From: Legionellaceae bacterium
GTDB lineage: Bacteria > Pseudomonadota > Gammaproteobacteria > Legionellales > Legionellaceae
NCBI GenBank assembly: GCA_030148065.1
Contig: JASBUC010000022.1
Span: forward strand, 1-64,000
Direction: 5' to 3'
DNA length: 64,000 nt
The notes beneath the pieces are model-generated. The model did not search any database. It saw nothing but the letters and a program-made list of their open reading frames with translations, and was not told where the DNA came from. This document shows, piece by piece, positions 19,169 through 29,323 of the stretch (positions are counted from its first letter, which is position 1; the number at the start of each line of letters is the position of its first letter). Made by a program: the position numbers and the translations under genes.

Positions 19169-19213
19169 ACTATATCTAGTGATTTGGTGATGTTAAATAA
19201 CAATATAGTGTGT
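19169..19213 (-). promoter_or_regulatory. Tandem NrdR boxes upstream of nrdA
   Basis: Two sites resemble the ACwATATaTwGtgt NrdR consensus: 19169-19182 (ACTATATCTAGTGA) and 19200-19213 (ACAATATAGTGTGT). Their starts are 31 bp apart, three helical turns, which is the usual NrdR pair spacing. NrdR is the ATP/dATP-sensing repressor of ribonucleotide reductase genes; its own gene is not in the window. The sites lie 79-123 bp upstream of the nrdA start. Confidence 0.8.
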
Positions 19214-19251
19214 TGCCTGAGTTTGCGCAAGGTACAACTGTGGGAGTAAAT

Positions 19252-19260
19252 TGTGGATAA
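19252..19260 (-). promoter_or_regulatory. DnaA box upstream of nrdA
   Basis: A perfect TGTGGATAA lies about 40 bp beyond the NrdR pair. DnaA boxes upstream of nrdAB couple reductase expression to replication in E. coli, so this is probably functional. The 364-bp nrdA upstream gap (19091-19454) otherwise shows no gene. Confidence 0.6.
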
Positions 19261-19454
19261 AGTGTGGGAAAGTGTGAAAAACCCTTATCAGGCCTACGGA
19301 TGGCGACAGATAAAAAAAATAGAAAGAAAATAGCACTGATTAGTAGACTGCTTATTGTTATAACACACCGTCTTTACAAACTATGCTAAGACGTTATTTT
19401 TGTCTTTAAGTAACGATTCACCACCCAAGAATTTTGAGTATATACCCATCCTAG

Positions 19455-20213
19455 TTACGTCTTTTTTGACAAATAAATCACATCACTAATGTTGGAATAA
19501 CCGATGGTTTGAAATTCAAAGTTACCAACTTTTGCGTAGGCTTGGGTTGAGCTACCGCCATCTAAATTAAGGGCATTAACACAGCCTAACTGGTCTTTCA
19601 TTAACGATGCCAATTCGTAGGTGCTAATGGCGGCATTCTGAGTGGTTACAATGATGAGATCGTTCTCTTTTGTTATGCCTAAAGCCGTTCTTTGAGCCTT
19701 GCCAGATTTTAGCTTTGGGATCTTTGAGTTAATTAAAAGCCTTGGTCCAGCTTGCACAGCAAAGGCAATTTGCTTGTAGCGCCCCAAATTTTTAAAAGGC
19801 CTGATGTAGGCCCTATTCTTTTTAATGTAAAAAACGCCCCACCAACTGATGGGTTTTAGCTCGTTGAGTTGCTGGTAGTTGCTTATCCTTAGTCCTAAGG
19901 GCTTGTATTGTGGTGTAAAAAAACCACCATTGATAACCAGAGACGCCTTTTCTTGTTCAGCAAAGTTCTTTAGGTTTGCAAGTTTGGTTAAGTTGTCATT
20001 ATTAAGGGCAATGTCCAACTGATAATCATCAAGGTCTATTTTGAAAGCATTTAACTTCGCAAAAGGGTTATAGCCTTGTAAGGAAACACTTTGAAATGAA
20101 AGTCCCTTAGAAAGAGTTAGCCAAGCAAATGCATTATTCGATATCATTAGAACTATTAGCAAAGGCCCTAGAGACCAAGTCTTTTTTATCGTCGTCAGCC
20201 AACTTGTAGACAT
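19455..20213 (-). CDS. Phosphodiester glycosidase-family exported protein
   Basis: A 252-aa protein with an N-terminal signal or anchor helix (LGPLLIVLMISNNAFAWL). Its core fits the phosphodiester glycosidase (NAGPA-like) domain: VINGGFFTPQYKPLGL, AVQAGPRLLI, RTALGITKENDLIIVTT and the terminal NLDGGSSTQAY motif, which is the most diagnostic part. In mammals the related enzyme uncovers mannose-6-phosphate; bacterial members act on sugar phosphodiesters of cell-surface polymers or are uncharacterised. The substrate here is unknown. It is transcribed divergently from pmbA and separated from it by 47 bp. Confidence 0.8.
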   Translation of the reverse strand: MSTSWLTTIKKTWSLGPLLIVLMISNNAFAWLTLSKGLSFQSVSLQGYNPFAKLNAFKIDLDDYQLDIALNNDNLTKLANLKNFAEQEKASLVINGGFFTPQYKPLGLRISNYQQLNELKPISWWGVFYIKKNRAYIRPFKNLGRYKQIAFAVQAGPRLLINSKIPKLKSGKAQRTALGITKENDLIIVTTQNAAISTYELASLMKDQLGCVNALNLDGGSSTQAYAKVGNFEFQTIGYSNISDVIYLSKKT

Positions 20214-20260
20214 GTTTTGTCGAATTCCTCAAGTTTGGTTGATGGAAGGAGAGTGCAATA

Positions 20261-21616
20261 ATGAGCAATATATCGAAAAAATACAAGCAGCAAGACTTCC
20301 CTATTGCTGAATTTGGTGAAATACGTGACTATATTTTAGACAAAGCCATTGAGCGGGGCATGGATGAAGTTGAGGTAGCACTTAATATGAGTGAAGGTCT
20401 TTCAACCACTGTTAGACTGCAAGAGGTTGAGACTGTTGAGTACTGTAAGGATAAGGGCATTGTGATGAATGTGTATTGCAATCATCAAAGAGGCAGTGCT
20501 AGTAGCAGTGACTTATCTAAAAAAGCCATAGATGATGCGTTAAATGCGGCCATTGAAATAGCTAAAATGACTGGCCAGGATAAGTGCTTTGGACTCGCTG
20601 ATAAAGCATTGTTCTCTAATGAGTATCCGGAGCTTGATTTATACCATCCTTGGGAGTTAAGTGCAGATGAGGCCAACCAAATGATGAAAGAATGCGAAGC
20701 GCTTGCTATGCAGGATAAGGCCATTAAAACATCTGAAGGTGCAACACTGGGTAAGAGTGCCCATTACGTGCAGTATGCGAACAGTCAAGGGTTTCAAGGC
20801 GATTATGCCACCACTCGCCATGGCTTTCACTGTACCTTAGTCGCTGAAGACTCCGATGGTGGTATGCAAAGAGATTATGGTTATACCAGCGCAAGAGAGA
20901 GTAAGCAGTTAGCAGAGATTGCTGAGGTTGCCGAAGAGGCGCGAAATAAGACACTCGAGCGATTGGGGGCTAAAAAAATAAAAACTCAAACAGTGCCTGT
21001 AATTTTTGATAAATCCATTTCAACTGGCTTACTCTCGTCATTAATTTCAGCAATATCAGGGCGAAATTTATACCAAAAGTCTTCATTTCTTTTAGATTCC
21101 TTAGGAAAGCAAGTGCTACCATCACGCTACAGTGTGTATGAAAAACCTCATATTATTGGAGGACTTGGGAGTTGTCCTTTCGATGGAGATGGTCTGTTAA
21201 CCCGTGATAATGTATTTATTGAAAACGGCGAAGTAAAAAGTTACGTACTTGGAAGTTATGCATCAAGACGTCTTGGTTTACAGACAACGGCTAATGCTGG
21301 GGGTGTTAATAATCTACACATCTCTCATGACGCCCTTTCTTTTGATGAGTTGTTGATGAAAATGGGAACGGGATTACTGGTGACGGAGTTAATGGGGCAG
21401 GGGGTTAATATTACCACTGGACTGTATTCTCGAGGAGCGTTTGGTTTTTGGGTTGAAAATGGCGAAATTCAATATCCAGTACAAGAAATTACCATTGCTG
21501 GCAATCTAAAGGAGATGCTGATGAACATCGAAGGCATTTCTGATGATGCGGATAAAAGAAAAGCCACAAAATGTGGCTCTGTTTTGATCTCATCCATGTC
21601 CATTGCGGGCGAATAA
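20261..21616 (+). CDS. pmbA: Metalloprotease-like protein PmbA (TldE)
   Basis: A 451-aa member of the TldD/PmbA family. It shows the central VPVIFDKSISTGLLSSLISAISG segment, the RSGxx-like YEKPHIIGGLGSCPFDGDGL block and the C-terminal GLYSRGAFGFWVENGEIQYPVQEITIAGNL signature. With TldD, PmbA forms a protease that matures microcin B17 and helps degrade CcdA; the general role is peptide turnover. TldD, not PmbA, carries the metal-binding HExxxH, and none is obvious here. It starts at ATG after a GAAGGAGAG ribosome-binding site. No tldD is nearby. Confidence 0.93.
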   Translation: MSNISKKYKQQDFPIAEFGEIRDYILDKAIERGMDEVEVALNMSEGLSTTVRLQEVETVEYCKDKGIVMNVYCNHQRGSASSSDLSKKAIDDALNAAIEIAKMTGQDKCFGLADKALFSNEYPELDLYHPWELSADEANQMMKECEALAMQDKAIKTSEGATLGKSAHYVQYANSQGFQGDYATTRHGFHCTLVAEDSDGGMQRDYGYTSARESKQLAEIAEVAEEARNKTLERLGAKKIKTQTVPVIFDKSISTGLLSSLISAISGRNLYQKSSFLLDSLGKQVLPSRYSVYEKPHIIGGLGSCPFDGDGLLTRDNVFIENGEVKSYVLGSYASRRLGLQTTANAGGVNNLHISHDALSFDELLMKMGTGLLVTELMGQGVNITTGLYSRGAFGFWVENGEIQYPVQEITIAGNLKEMLMNIEGISDDADKRKATKCGSVLISSMSIAGE

Positions 21617-21664
21617 TAATCTTTTTTCCCATCTCTCGTCGAAAGCCGCGGGATGGGGAGTTCA

Positions 21665-21889
21665 TTATTTGTCTTTGTCTCTGAAAACAATTCGTCCTTT
21701 ACTTAAATCGTAAGGGGTTAACTCAACACGGACTTTGTCGCCATTGAGAATACGAATGTAGTTTTTACGCATTCTGCCAGAGATGTGAGCGGTAACAACA
21801 TGACCATTTTCCAACTCAACCCGGAAAGTTGTGTTAGGCAAGGTATCAATGATTGTACCATTCATTACAATGTGTTCTTCTTTAGCCAT
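21665..21889 (-). CDS. infA: Translation initiation factor IF-1
   Basis: A 74-aa single OB-fold protein that occupies the ribosomal A site during initiation. [20 protein letters not shown], the [27 protein letters not shown] core and the [18 protein letters not shown] end are typical, at nearly the usual 72-aa length. It lies convergent to pmbA with a 48-bp gap and downstream of trxB on the same strand, 109 bp away. Confidence 0.97.
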   Translation of the reverse strand: MAKEEHIVMNGTIIDTLPNTTFRVELENGHVVTAHISGRMRKNYIRILNGDKVRVELTPYDLSKGRIVFRDKDK

Positions 21890-21998
21890 AGGATTAATTT
21901 ACCAATAAATTTGGCGCAGATAATGCCTTATTTGTCGAGAAATAGCAAATGTTGAGGGCAACCATCAGTCGAAGCCATGAAGACGGTTACCCCGCCGT

Positions 21999-22961
<963 letters not shown>

Positions 22962-23055
22962 TTATTATCATCCAAAGATTGTTCTCAACCCAGTTTGCAT
23001 CTTCATTGAGGAGAGGTTTAAAATTACTACTTTGAGACGAGTATAACGGTTTTAC

Positions 23056-25449
23056 ATGCCTAAAACAAAATCAAGTTCAAACAGTTGTAAAGAAGATTTT
23101 AAATTAGAACCTGACGTTAAAAAGCAATTGGCAGACGCAAGTTTTATCTTGTGTGTGTTTGTGTCATTTTTTTTACTATTGAGTGTTCTCTCCTATAAAA
23201 CGAATTTTGCGCTCTTTAACAGTGGTAATGTGGGTGGCAAGGTTGGTGAGTTAATTGCAAGGAGTTGTTTTAACGCCATTGGGCATGGGACTTTTATCTT
23301 GCCGATAATTTTATTATGGGGGGGGTGGTTTTTCCTTAAATCTCGAACCTCAACGCATTCAAGACAAGAGATTATTATGAAGGTCATTGGTTGTGTGCCT
23401 TTGATTGTTGGTGGGGTGACCTTGCTTAGCCTTTGCAATGTTCTAGATTCCAACCTGCTTAAATTTGGCCCAGGTGGCTGGGTTGGTTTAATCATTGCTC
23501 AGCAAATGGAGGCGTCATTTAATTTGTTAGGAGCGTTCATTGTTTCGCTTAGTTTGTTCTGTGTTGGCTTATCTCTGGTGTTTTCTGTCAACTGGCTGTT
23601 GGTTTGTGAATGGATTGGTTTCTACACGGTTAACCTCATTCTCCAGAAAGGACTGATGGCGCCAAAGATTCTTTACCAAAAAATTAAAAGTTGTATTAAC
23701 CATGTGATGGCTAAGCTAAAAGTGCGGCGTGAGAAAAATCAAACAAAAAAATTGGCCGCTAGCACACCACCAACCATTGTTCGGGCGGAACTATCCACAG
23801 ACGCGAAAGCGCCCAAGGTTGCAGCAGAATCTGATCCACTGCCAGTAATCAAGCCCACTACAGTCGAGGCGGCTAAGGAAGAGAGCAACAGTCAGGTTGT
23901 CATTAATGAGCAGCATAAGCCGAACGTTAAAAAAGTGAAGAAATCGTTTGCCAATTTCTCTAAAGGGCGATTTCCATCGTTGGGACTTTTACAGAAAATT
24001 AACAAATCAGATCGCAAGGGCTTAAATAACAAAGAGCTGGAGCTGGTGTCAAGAGACGTAGAGCAACGCCTACTCGATTTTGGGGTTGATGTGCAAGTGG
24101 TGGCAGTGCATCCTGGTCCTGTCATTACTCGCTTTGAGCTTAAATTAGCACCGGGCATTAAAGTCAGTAAGATTTCTGGTTTGGCAAAAGATCTTGCTCG
24201 TTCATTATCAGTTAACAGTGTAAGAGTGGTTGAAGTGATTCCTGGCAAATCAGTGGTAGGTTTGGAGTTGCCAAACTTACATCGAGAAATGGTAGGACTT
24301 CAGGAAGTATTGAGTTCTGAAAAGTTTCAAGAAACGACCAACCCGCTTTCTTTGGCGCTCGGTGTCGACATTTCTGGTTTTCCAATGTTTGTTAATTTGG
24401 CCAAGATGCCTCACCTGTTGGTTGCTGGGACCACAGGCTCTGGTAAGTCAGTTGGCATTAACGCCATGATTTTGAGCTTATTGTTTAAATCCACCCCAGA
24501 AGAGGTTCGTTTGATTTTAGTCGATCCTAAAATGTTGGAGCTGTCTGTGTATGAAGGGATCCCGCATTTATTAACACCTGTGGTCACGGATATGAAAGAT
24601 GCGGCAAATGCGCTTCGCTGGTCTGTGGCAGAGATGGAAAAGCGTTATCGCCTAATGGCGTCACTTGGAGTTCGTAACATCAGCGGTTACAACAAGAAGG
24701 TTCGTGATGCACAAGCAGATGGTGCGCCACTTGTCTGCCCATTAACACCAGCAAGCCCAACAGGCGAGCCTGAATTTTTGGAGACGCTGCCCTACATTGT
24801 GATCATCATTGATGAATTAGCAGACATGATGATGGTGGTCGGTAAAAAAGTTGAGCAGTTAATTGCGCGCATTGCTCAAAAAGCACGGGCTGCTGGGATT
24901 CACTTGATTTTAGCAACCCAAAGACCGTCGGTTGATGTGTTGACTGGTCTCATTAAATCAAACATTCCAACGCGAGTGTCTTACCAAGTGTCTTCGAAAA
25001 TTGACTCAAGAACCATCCTAGATCAGCAAGGTGCCGAGCAACTACTAGGGCAGGGAGATTTATTGTATTTAGCCCCAGGAACTGGAACGCCCATTCGTGT
25101 GCATGGGGCTTTTGTCGACGATAAAGAAGTTCACCGGGTAGTGGATGCTTGGAAGAAACTAGGTGAGCCAGATTACCTTGATGGCGTTACTACCCAGGCA
25201 GAAGAGTCGGGGCTAACTAATGCCAATGGCGAGGTGGAAGAAACTGATCCACTCTATGATGAAGCGGTTTCATTTGTCTGTAAGACCCGTAAAGCAAGTA
25301 TTTCAAGCGTACAGCGTCGGTTTAAGATTGGTTATAACCGAGCCGCTCGTTTAGTGGAGGAAATGGAGCGGACTGGGGTGGTTGGTCCCATGGAAAATGG
25401 GGGGATGCGTGAAGTATTGGCACCGGTTCCGGTTGAGGATGAGTCCTGA
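23056..25449 (+). CDS. ftsK: DNA translocase FtsK
   Basis: A 797-aa septal DNA pump. Four or so N-terminal membrane helices (about residues 28-185) are followed by a short charged linker (about 210-310), much shorter than the E. coli linker. The RecA-like motor has Walker [13 protein letters not shown] and Walker [18 protein letters not shown]-terminal winged-helix gamma domain ([26 protein letters not shown]) recognises KOPS and activates XerD for dimer resolution. The stop codon overlaps the lolA start (TGATG), indicating translational coupling. Confidence 0.97.
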   Translation: MPKTKSSSNSCKEDFKLEPDVKKQLADASFILCVFVSFFLLLSVLSYKTNFALFNSGNVGGKVGELIARSCFNAIGHGTFILPIILLWGGWFFLKSRTSTHSRQEIIMKVIGCVPLIVGGVTLLSLCNVLDSNLLKFGPGGWVGLIIAQQMEASFNLLGAFIVSLSLFCVGLSLVFSVNWLLVCEWIGFYTVNLILQKGLMAPKILYQKIKSCINHVMAKLKVRREKNQTKKLAASTPPTIVRAELSTDAKAPKVAAESDPLPVIKPTTVEAAKEESNSQVVINEQHKPNVKKVKKSFANFSKGRFPSLGLLQKINKSDRKGLNNKELELVSRDVEQRLLDFGVDVQVVAVHPGPVITRFELKLAPGIKVSKISGLAKDLARSLSVNSVRVVEVIPGKSVVGLELPNLHREMVGLQEVLSSEKFQETTNPLSLALGVDISGFPMFVNLAKMPHLLVAGTTGSGKSVGINAMILSLLFKSTPEEVRLILVDPKMLELSVYEGIPHLLTPVVTDMKDAANALRWSVAEMEKRYRLMASLGVRNISGYNKKVRDAQADGAPLVCPLTPASPTGEPEFLETLPYIVIIIDELADMMMVVGKKVEQLIARIAQKARAAGIHLILATQRPSVDVLTGLIKSNIPTRVSYQVSSKIDSRTILDQQGAEQLLGQGDLLYLAPGTGTPIRVHGAFVDDKEVHRVVDAWKKLGEPDYLDGVTTQAEESGLTNANGEVEETDPLYDEAVSFVCKTRKASISSVQRRFKIGYNRAARLVEEMERTGVVGPMENGGMREVLAPVPVEDES

Positions 25450-26066
25450 TGAGAGCGTTTTTAACGGTATTTTTATGGCTCCTATGTTCTTGTTGCCTTG
25501 CTAAGGGCGAGGAGGTGGCAGCTGAGCTCAAAAAACGGCTCGAAAGGATTCAAACACTCTCAGCAAACTTTCAACAAGAAATTTCTAACGAAGGCCGCTT
25601 GATTCAAACCTCTTCAGGTCGTTTGTTTATTATGAAACCAAAACGTTTTTTTTGGCAAAGTAAACAACCAAATGAGCAAGAAGTTATTGCTGATGGTAAA
25701 AAACTATGGGTGTATGACATCGACTTAGATCAAGTAACAGTAAGCAATCAACAAAAAGCCTTGCTGAACACGCCAGCTGCCTTTTTAAGTCAAAATAACC
25801 TCGATCTAGCTAAAGAGTATATAGTCACTAAGAAAGTTGCCTCAAAGCTCAATTATTACAAACTCAAGCCTAAGGAGCGAACTCGCGGGTATTTACAAGT
25901 CGTTTTAGGTTTTGAAGGCGAGGTTTTACGCTACATTTCTGTTTTAGATCAGCTGTCGCAAATGAGCCGCTTAAGATTAAGTCAGGTTCGTATTAACCAA
26001 ACAGTTGATAAGGCATTGTTTTCATTTAGCCCGCCTAAAGGTGTGGATGTTATTCATAACAATTAG
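25449..26066 (+). CDS. lolA: Outer-membrane lipoprotein carrier LolA
   Basis: A 205-aa periplasmic chaperone that carries lipoproteins from LolCDE to LolB. A Sec signal (AFLTVFLWLLCSCCLAKGEE) precedes the LolA fold with LSANFQQEI near the mature N-terminus, GRLFIMKPKRFFWQSKQPNEQEVIADGKKLWVYD-like core segments and TPAAFLSQ. The ftsK-lolA order is conserved in Gammaproteobacteria. The start overlaps the ftsK stop. A possible terminator follows. Confidence 0.93.
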   Translation: MRAFLTVFLWLLCSCCLAKGEEVAAELKKRLERIQTLSANFQQEISNEGRLIQTSSGRLFIMKPKRFFWQSKQPNEQEVIADGKKLWVYDIDLDQVTVSNQQKALLNTPAAFLSQNNLDLAKEYIVTKKVASKLNYYKLKPKERTRGYLQVVLGFEGEVLRYISVLDQLSQMSRLRLSQVRINQTVDKALFSFSPPKGVDVIHNN

Positions 26067-26110
26067 TCAATTATAATAACCTAGAGTTTTATTTCTCCTG
26101 TTTCTGGATA

Positions 26111-26157
26111 GGACTGCCTTCTTTTTATTCAAACAGAAACAGTCCGCCCTTTTTTTG
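26111..26157 (+). terminator. Candidate intrinsic terminator after lolA
   Basis: GGACTG (26111-26116) pairs with CAGTCC (26140-26145), with an inner TTCT/AGAA extension, followed by GCCC and a run of seven T. It would end the ftsK-lolA transcript. The remaining sequence up to 26349 shows only an A/T-rich leader and a GAAAGGA ribosome-binding site. Confidence 0.55.
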
Positions 26158-26349
26158 TCTTCTCTGAGTGTCCTTAGAGCTTGACATTTAAGGTTAGTGA
26201 ACATATTTTAACCTCAGTTTGAAAAGTACAGCCTAAAAAACTTAAAAATAGCTGCTTTGATGAGTCTTATTCTCTTAACAGAAATGACCATGCCTAAACA
26301 AAGTTACATTTTAAGGAGCTTAGGTGCCTATAAGCAGAAAGGATTATAA

Positions 26350-27834
26350 ATGAGCAGTTTGTTAGAGCAAAAGAGTGACAAAACAAAGAAGCTAGTTGTG
26401 TTGGAAAAATATTCTCGGCTTTTAGGGGCAACGGAAGATGGTTCTTGGGCAAATACAGTAGATGGTGTTCGTCACTCTTTTTCTGACGGTGATTTTTTTA
26501 TTCCACAGTTTTTGGACTTTGAACGAGCGAAGAAAACCCTGCAGTGGGGCGTCGAGGACTCTGCTGAGTGGGAACCACGTTTTAAAAGGGATGAACAATT
26601 GAGAGGTTCCAACTTCAACGTTTGGGGCTTAAACACAGGCCTGCGGACAGATTACCGCTTAGCACTTTATGAGTTAGTTCAGCGCCGAGTGCTGGAGTTA
26701 AGACAACAGCTTGTAATACTCGATGAGGCCATTCTTCTCACCAATTCGCAAGAGACTGAACAAAAGAGCGCTAGGACATCAGAGGAGAAGCCATCATCAA
26801 CCAGTCCAATAAGCACCTCTCAACAAGAAACGCCTGCATCAAACAATCATCAGGCTGAAGATGAAAATCCAAACAGTGATACAAGTAGTGAGGGAACTAT
26901 TGAGTCCAGTGACTGCTCTGAAAGCAGCCATTCTAGTGGCGCATCAGAGGATGAGCAAGAGCCATCACGCCCCGATTTGGACCCATTATTTAATGAGCTA
27001 ACGCGTTTGTATGATACGCTCGAAGAAAGCTTTGAGTTAATCAAAGTTGAACTTAATCAGAGCCCAAGTAATAAAGAGCGTTTGAGGCAGTTGCAACAAT
27101 CCTTTCAAGAGCAAGAAACCTGTTTTCATAAGACTTGTTTAGCCATTACCTCTGAGAGTAACAGACCAACGGTTGAAGAACTACAGCGCTTAAGAAGTGC
27201 ACAAGAGCAATTACTTGGACTGATTCAAACAAAAGAGAAAACAGAACAAAGCATTCGGATCCAAGTGGTTTCCCCAACGAGCAGCTTTTTTAAACAGCAA
27301 GCGAGCCCATCTGGCTTAAAAATCTCCCATCAAGACTCAAGAAATGAGGCAGGTTCTCAAGTAAGTAATGAAGGGGATGATGATAAACCTACTCACTTTG
27401 AGACCTTATCTAAGTATGTTGCGCCTTCTGGTTTATTATTATCTTATCTTGAGCAGAGAAATACGACCTACTATTGGCGTGACTTTTTCTCATCCTATGT
27501 TGCTTTCTTTGTGGGAGGTTGCATAAGATATAAAACTGAGAAAGAGAATCGAGAGTCTTATATTAGAGAGACGCTAATTCCAGCAATTCGCGAAGTTCTG
27601 CAATCAGACACAGAAAATAGAGCAGAAAAGGTTCTGCATTTACGAGAGAGCCTTAGTGAAGGAATTAGTCGTTTTAGCCCAAGAGTGAGAGCCGGTGCGC
27701 CAGAGTATGATAACTCACTGCAATCGCTACTTAGGGCTTTGCACTCCGAATTATATGAGAACGATCAAGAGGCAGAGGAAGAGTTTCATGATCAATATGT
27801 TATCCCTGGTCAACGACGATATGGAACAAGCTAA
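26350..27834 (+). CDS. Unrecognised protein with S/E/T-rich linker
   Basis: A 494-aa protein of no family I recognise. Residues 1-130 form a folded-looking region (LGATEDGSWANTVDGVRHSF). Residues 135-205 are a low-complexity Ser/Glu/Thr/Gln linker. Residues 210-310 are helical and coiled-coil-like (EELQRLRSAQEQLLGLI). A C-terminal domain from about 350 begins YVAPSGLLLSYLEQRN and includes a short hydrophobic stretch (SSYVAFFVGGCIRY) and an Arg/Glu-rich helix. The last 25 residues carry a glutamate cluster (QEAEEEFH). There is no signal peptide. It resembles intracellular-pathogen effectors in architecture only; that role is speculation. Confidence 0.7.
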   Translation: MSSLLEQKSDKTKKLVVLEKYSRLLGATEDGSWANTVDGVRHSFSDGDFFIPQFLDFERAKKTLQWGVEDSAEWEPRFKRDEQLRGSNFNVWGLNTGLRTDYRLALYELVQRRVLELRQQLVILDEAILLTNSQETEQKSARTSEEKPSSTSPISTSQQETPASNNHQAEDENPNSDTSSEGTIESSDCSESSHSSGASEDEQEPSRPDLDPLFNELTRLYDTLEESFELIKVELNQSPSNKERLRQLQQSFQEQETCFHKTCLAITSESNRPTVEELQRLRSAQEQLLGLIQTKEKTEQSIRIQVVSPTSSFFKQQASPSGLKISHQDSRNEAGSQVSNEGDDDKPTHFETLSKYVAPSGLLLSYLEQRNTTYYWRDFFSSYVAFFVGGCIRYKTEKENRESYIRETLIPAIREVLQSDTENRAEKVLHLRESLSEGISRFSPRVRAGAPEYDNSLQSLLRALHSELYENDQEAEEEFHDQYVIPGQRRYGTS

Positions 27835-28363
27835 AAAGAGATCTTATTATTTATCAGTATTAGGGTATGACAACTGGTGTTTGGCGCGCAATCAATCACA
27901 AGGTGCATCGATTACAGAGCCTTTTGTAGCAGACATAGTTGATGGGGATTTGGAAGCAGCGAATGTGATGTTGATAGGGGAGGAGACAACGGCTTGCCCT
28001 TCTCAAGCTTTTTTGAAAAACTGGTTGTCAACAATCAAAGCAAATGCACCATTACGCTACTGCACACTAATCATTAAGAACTCATCACGCGACTGTAAAG
28101 ATGTCCATAATAAGGATGTCATTACTATGCAGGCGATTGAGCGCTGGCAAAAAGGGCCAGAAGCAAAACTTATTTGGTTACTCTCAAATAAGTTAGTGCA
28201 TCTTATAGCGCCGAGCGCTCGAGCCCTTGAGGGATGTGATAAGTCCTTTGTTACAGTAGGGAAAAACGCTTATTTTAGTCAACCCCTAGAGAGTGAGCCG
28301 CACTTAAGTTATAAAAAATCTCTCTATCAAAAACACGATGTTATTCAGGACTGGTTTGTATGA
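27788..28363 (+). CDS. Possible DNA polymerase III psi subunit (HolD-like)
   Basis: The segment YYLSVLGYDNWCLAR fits the N-terminal psi motif of E. coli HolD (LQQLGITQWSLRR), including the Trp that contacts the clamp-loader collar. The rest would be the Rossmann-like psi body, ending LYQKHDVIQDWFV. At 191 aa (or 180 aa from the ATG at 27821) it is longer than E. coli HolD (137 aa). The start at 27788 has an AGAGGAAGAG ribosome-binding site but overlaps the previous gene by 47 nt; 27821 is the alternative. Its stop overlaps the start of the pseudopilin gene. The assignment rests mainly on the N-terminal motif and is tentative. Confidence 0.45.
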   Translation: MINMLSLVNDDMEQAKKRSYYLSVLGYDNWCLARNQSQGASITEPFVADIVDGDLEAANVMLIGEETTACPSQAFLKNWLSTIKANAPLRYCTLIIKNSSRDCKDVHNKDVITMQAIERWQKGPEAKLIWLLSNKLVHLIAPSARALEGCDKSFVTVGKNAYFSQPLESEPHLSYKKSLYQKHDVIQDWFV

Positions 28364-28854
28364 ATCAGGCAAAAAAGGGGTTCACCCTGCTAGAGCTAGC
28401 TTTTGTGGTGTCTTTAGCTCTGTTGTTAATTTTATCAGCCATTCCTGCTTGGCAGAATTTTTCATTGAAGTACCGTTTACGAGAACAAGTTGATCGATTG
28501 CAAACAGCCATTAATTTTTCAAGAAATTTAGCCTTGCAGCAACAAAAACCTCTGATTGTCAGACCAATTTCTTACAAAGATTGGTCAAAAGGGATGTGTC
28601 TTTTTGTGGACACTGATAATAATCATAGACTTAATGAAAATCAAAAACTTCTAAAGATTTGGCGTTGGGATGATAGAAAACTCACGGTTGCCTGGCATGG
28701 CTTTCAATCTGATCATTATTTAGAGTTTACCCCTGACTTAGCCAACTCGTATTTAAGCGGTCGTTTTATTGTGAGTGCAAAGGGTGCAAACATGAAACGT
28801 TCGCTGATTGTCAATCGCCTTGGACGAACAAGACAAGATGAAGAAAATGGCTAA
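28360..28854 (+). CDS. GspH/FimT-type pseudopilin
   Basis: A 164-aa type IV pilin-like protein. The prepilin peptidase site is K-K-G|FTLLELAFV, with the conserved Glu at +5, followed by a long hydrophobic helix (SLALLLILSAIPAW) and a GspH-like C-terminal beta domain (LQTAINFSRNLALQQQKPLIVRP, then SKGMCLFVDTDNN). GspH and FimT are minor pseudopilins of type II secretion or type IV pili; no other system gene is in the window, so the parent machine is unknown. It overlaps the gene before it by 4 nt and ubiC by 17 nt. Confidence 0.85.
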   Translation: MNQAKKGFTLLELAFVVSLALLLILSAIPAWQNFSLKYRLREQVDRLQTAINFSRNLALQQQKPLIVRPISYKDWSKGMCLFVDTDNNHRLNENQKLLKIWRWDDRKLTVAWHGFQSDHYLEFTPDLANSYLSGRFIVSAKGANMKRSLIVNRLGRTRQDEENG

Positions 28855-29323
28855 TACAGTAGCAATTACTCGCTTTTTGCAAGCAAATGACTCCATTACT
28901 AAAATAGCAGCAGAACTGTGTCAAACGATTAGAGTTAGGCCTTTTCATACTGACTGGCAATATGAGCCAATCCTAAAGAAATATACCCGAGAAATTACAA
29001 TGTTTTTGGACAATAGGCCTGCATGGTATGCCAAAACAGTGATTACGGAAGAGGCCTATAACAAGAAAAAGGATTATTTTGGTAACTTATCTACGGAGCC
29101 ACTGGGAGCTTTTTTATTTAGTTCTGACGATGTTTTGAGACTTGGTTTAAACTATCAAGAACGTTCAGTTGCAGAGTCATCCCTAACAACGGTTAAAAAT
29201 TTGTATGCTCTAAAGAATCATGAGAACGTTTGGTTAAGACGCTCTACCTTTTTGGTTTGTGGTGAATTATTATTGCTTACTGAAGTTTTTTTACCGGGTG
29301 TTTTGGAGTTTTTATGTCGCTAG
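28838..29323 (+). CDS. ubiC: Chorismate lyase UbiC
   Basis: Converts chorismate to 4-hydroxybenzoate and pyruvate, the first committed step of ubiquinone synthesis. Recognisable features are the REITMFLDNRPAWYAKTVI strand, LSTEPLGAFLF, the VWLRRSTFLVCGELLLLTEVFLP end and overall length (161 aa from the ATG at 28838). An alternative ATG lies at 28847, and an upstream TTG at 28808 is less likely. It overlaps the pseudopilin gene upstream and ubiA by 10 nt downstream, so product and substrate enzymes are translationally coupled. Confidence 0.88.
   Translation: MKKMANTVAITRFLQANDSITKIAAELCQTIRVRPFHTDWQYEPILKKYTREITMFLDNRPAWYAKTVITEEAYNKKKDYFGNLSTEPLGAFLFSSDDVLRLGLNYQERSVAESSLTTVKNLYALKNHENVWLRRSTFLVCGELLLLTEVFLPGVLEFLCR

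Noticed and set aside
19440-19449. TATACCCAT-like sequence as a third copy of the inverted-repeat element
   Set aside because: Only about ten bases match; the interior of the element is absent.
21628-21657. CCCATC/GATGGG inverted repeat between pmbA and infA as a terminator
   Set aside because: The T-run precedes rather than follows the stem on the plus strand, and A residues follow it on the minus strand.
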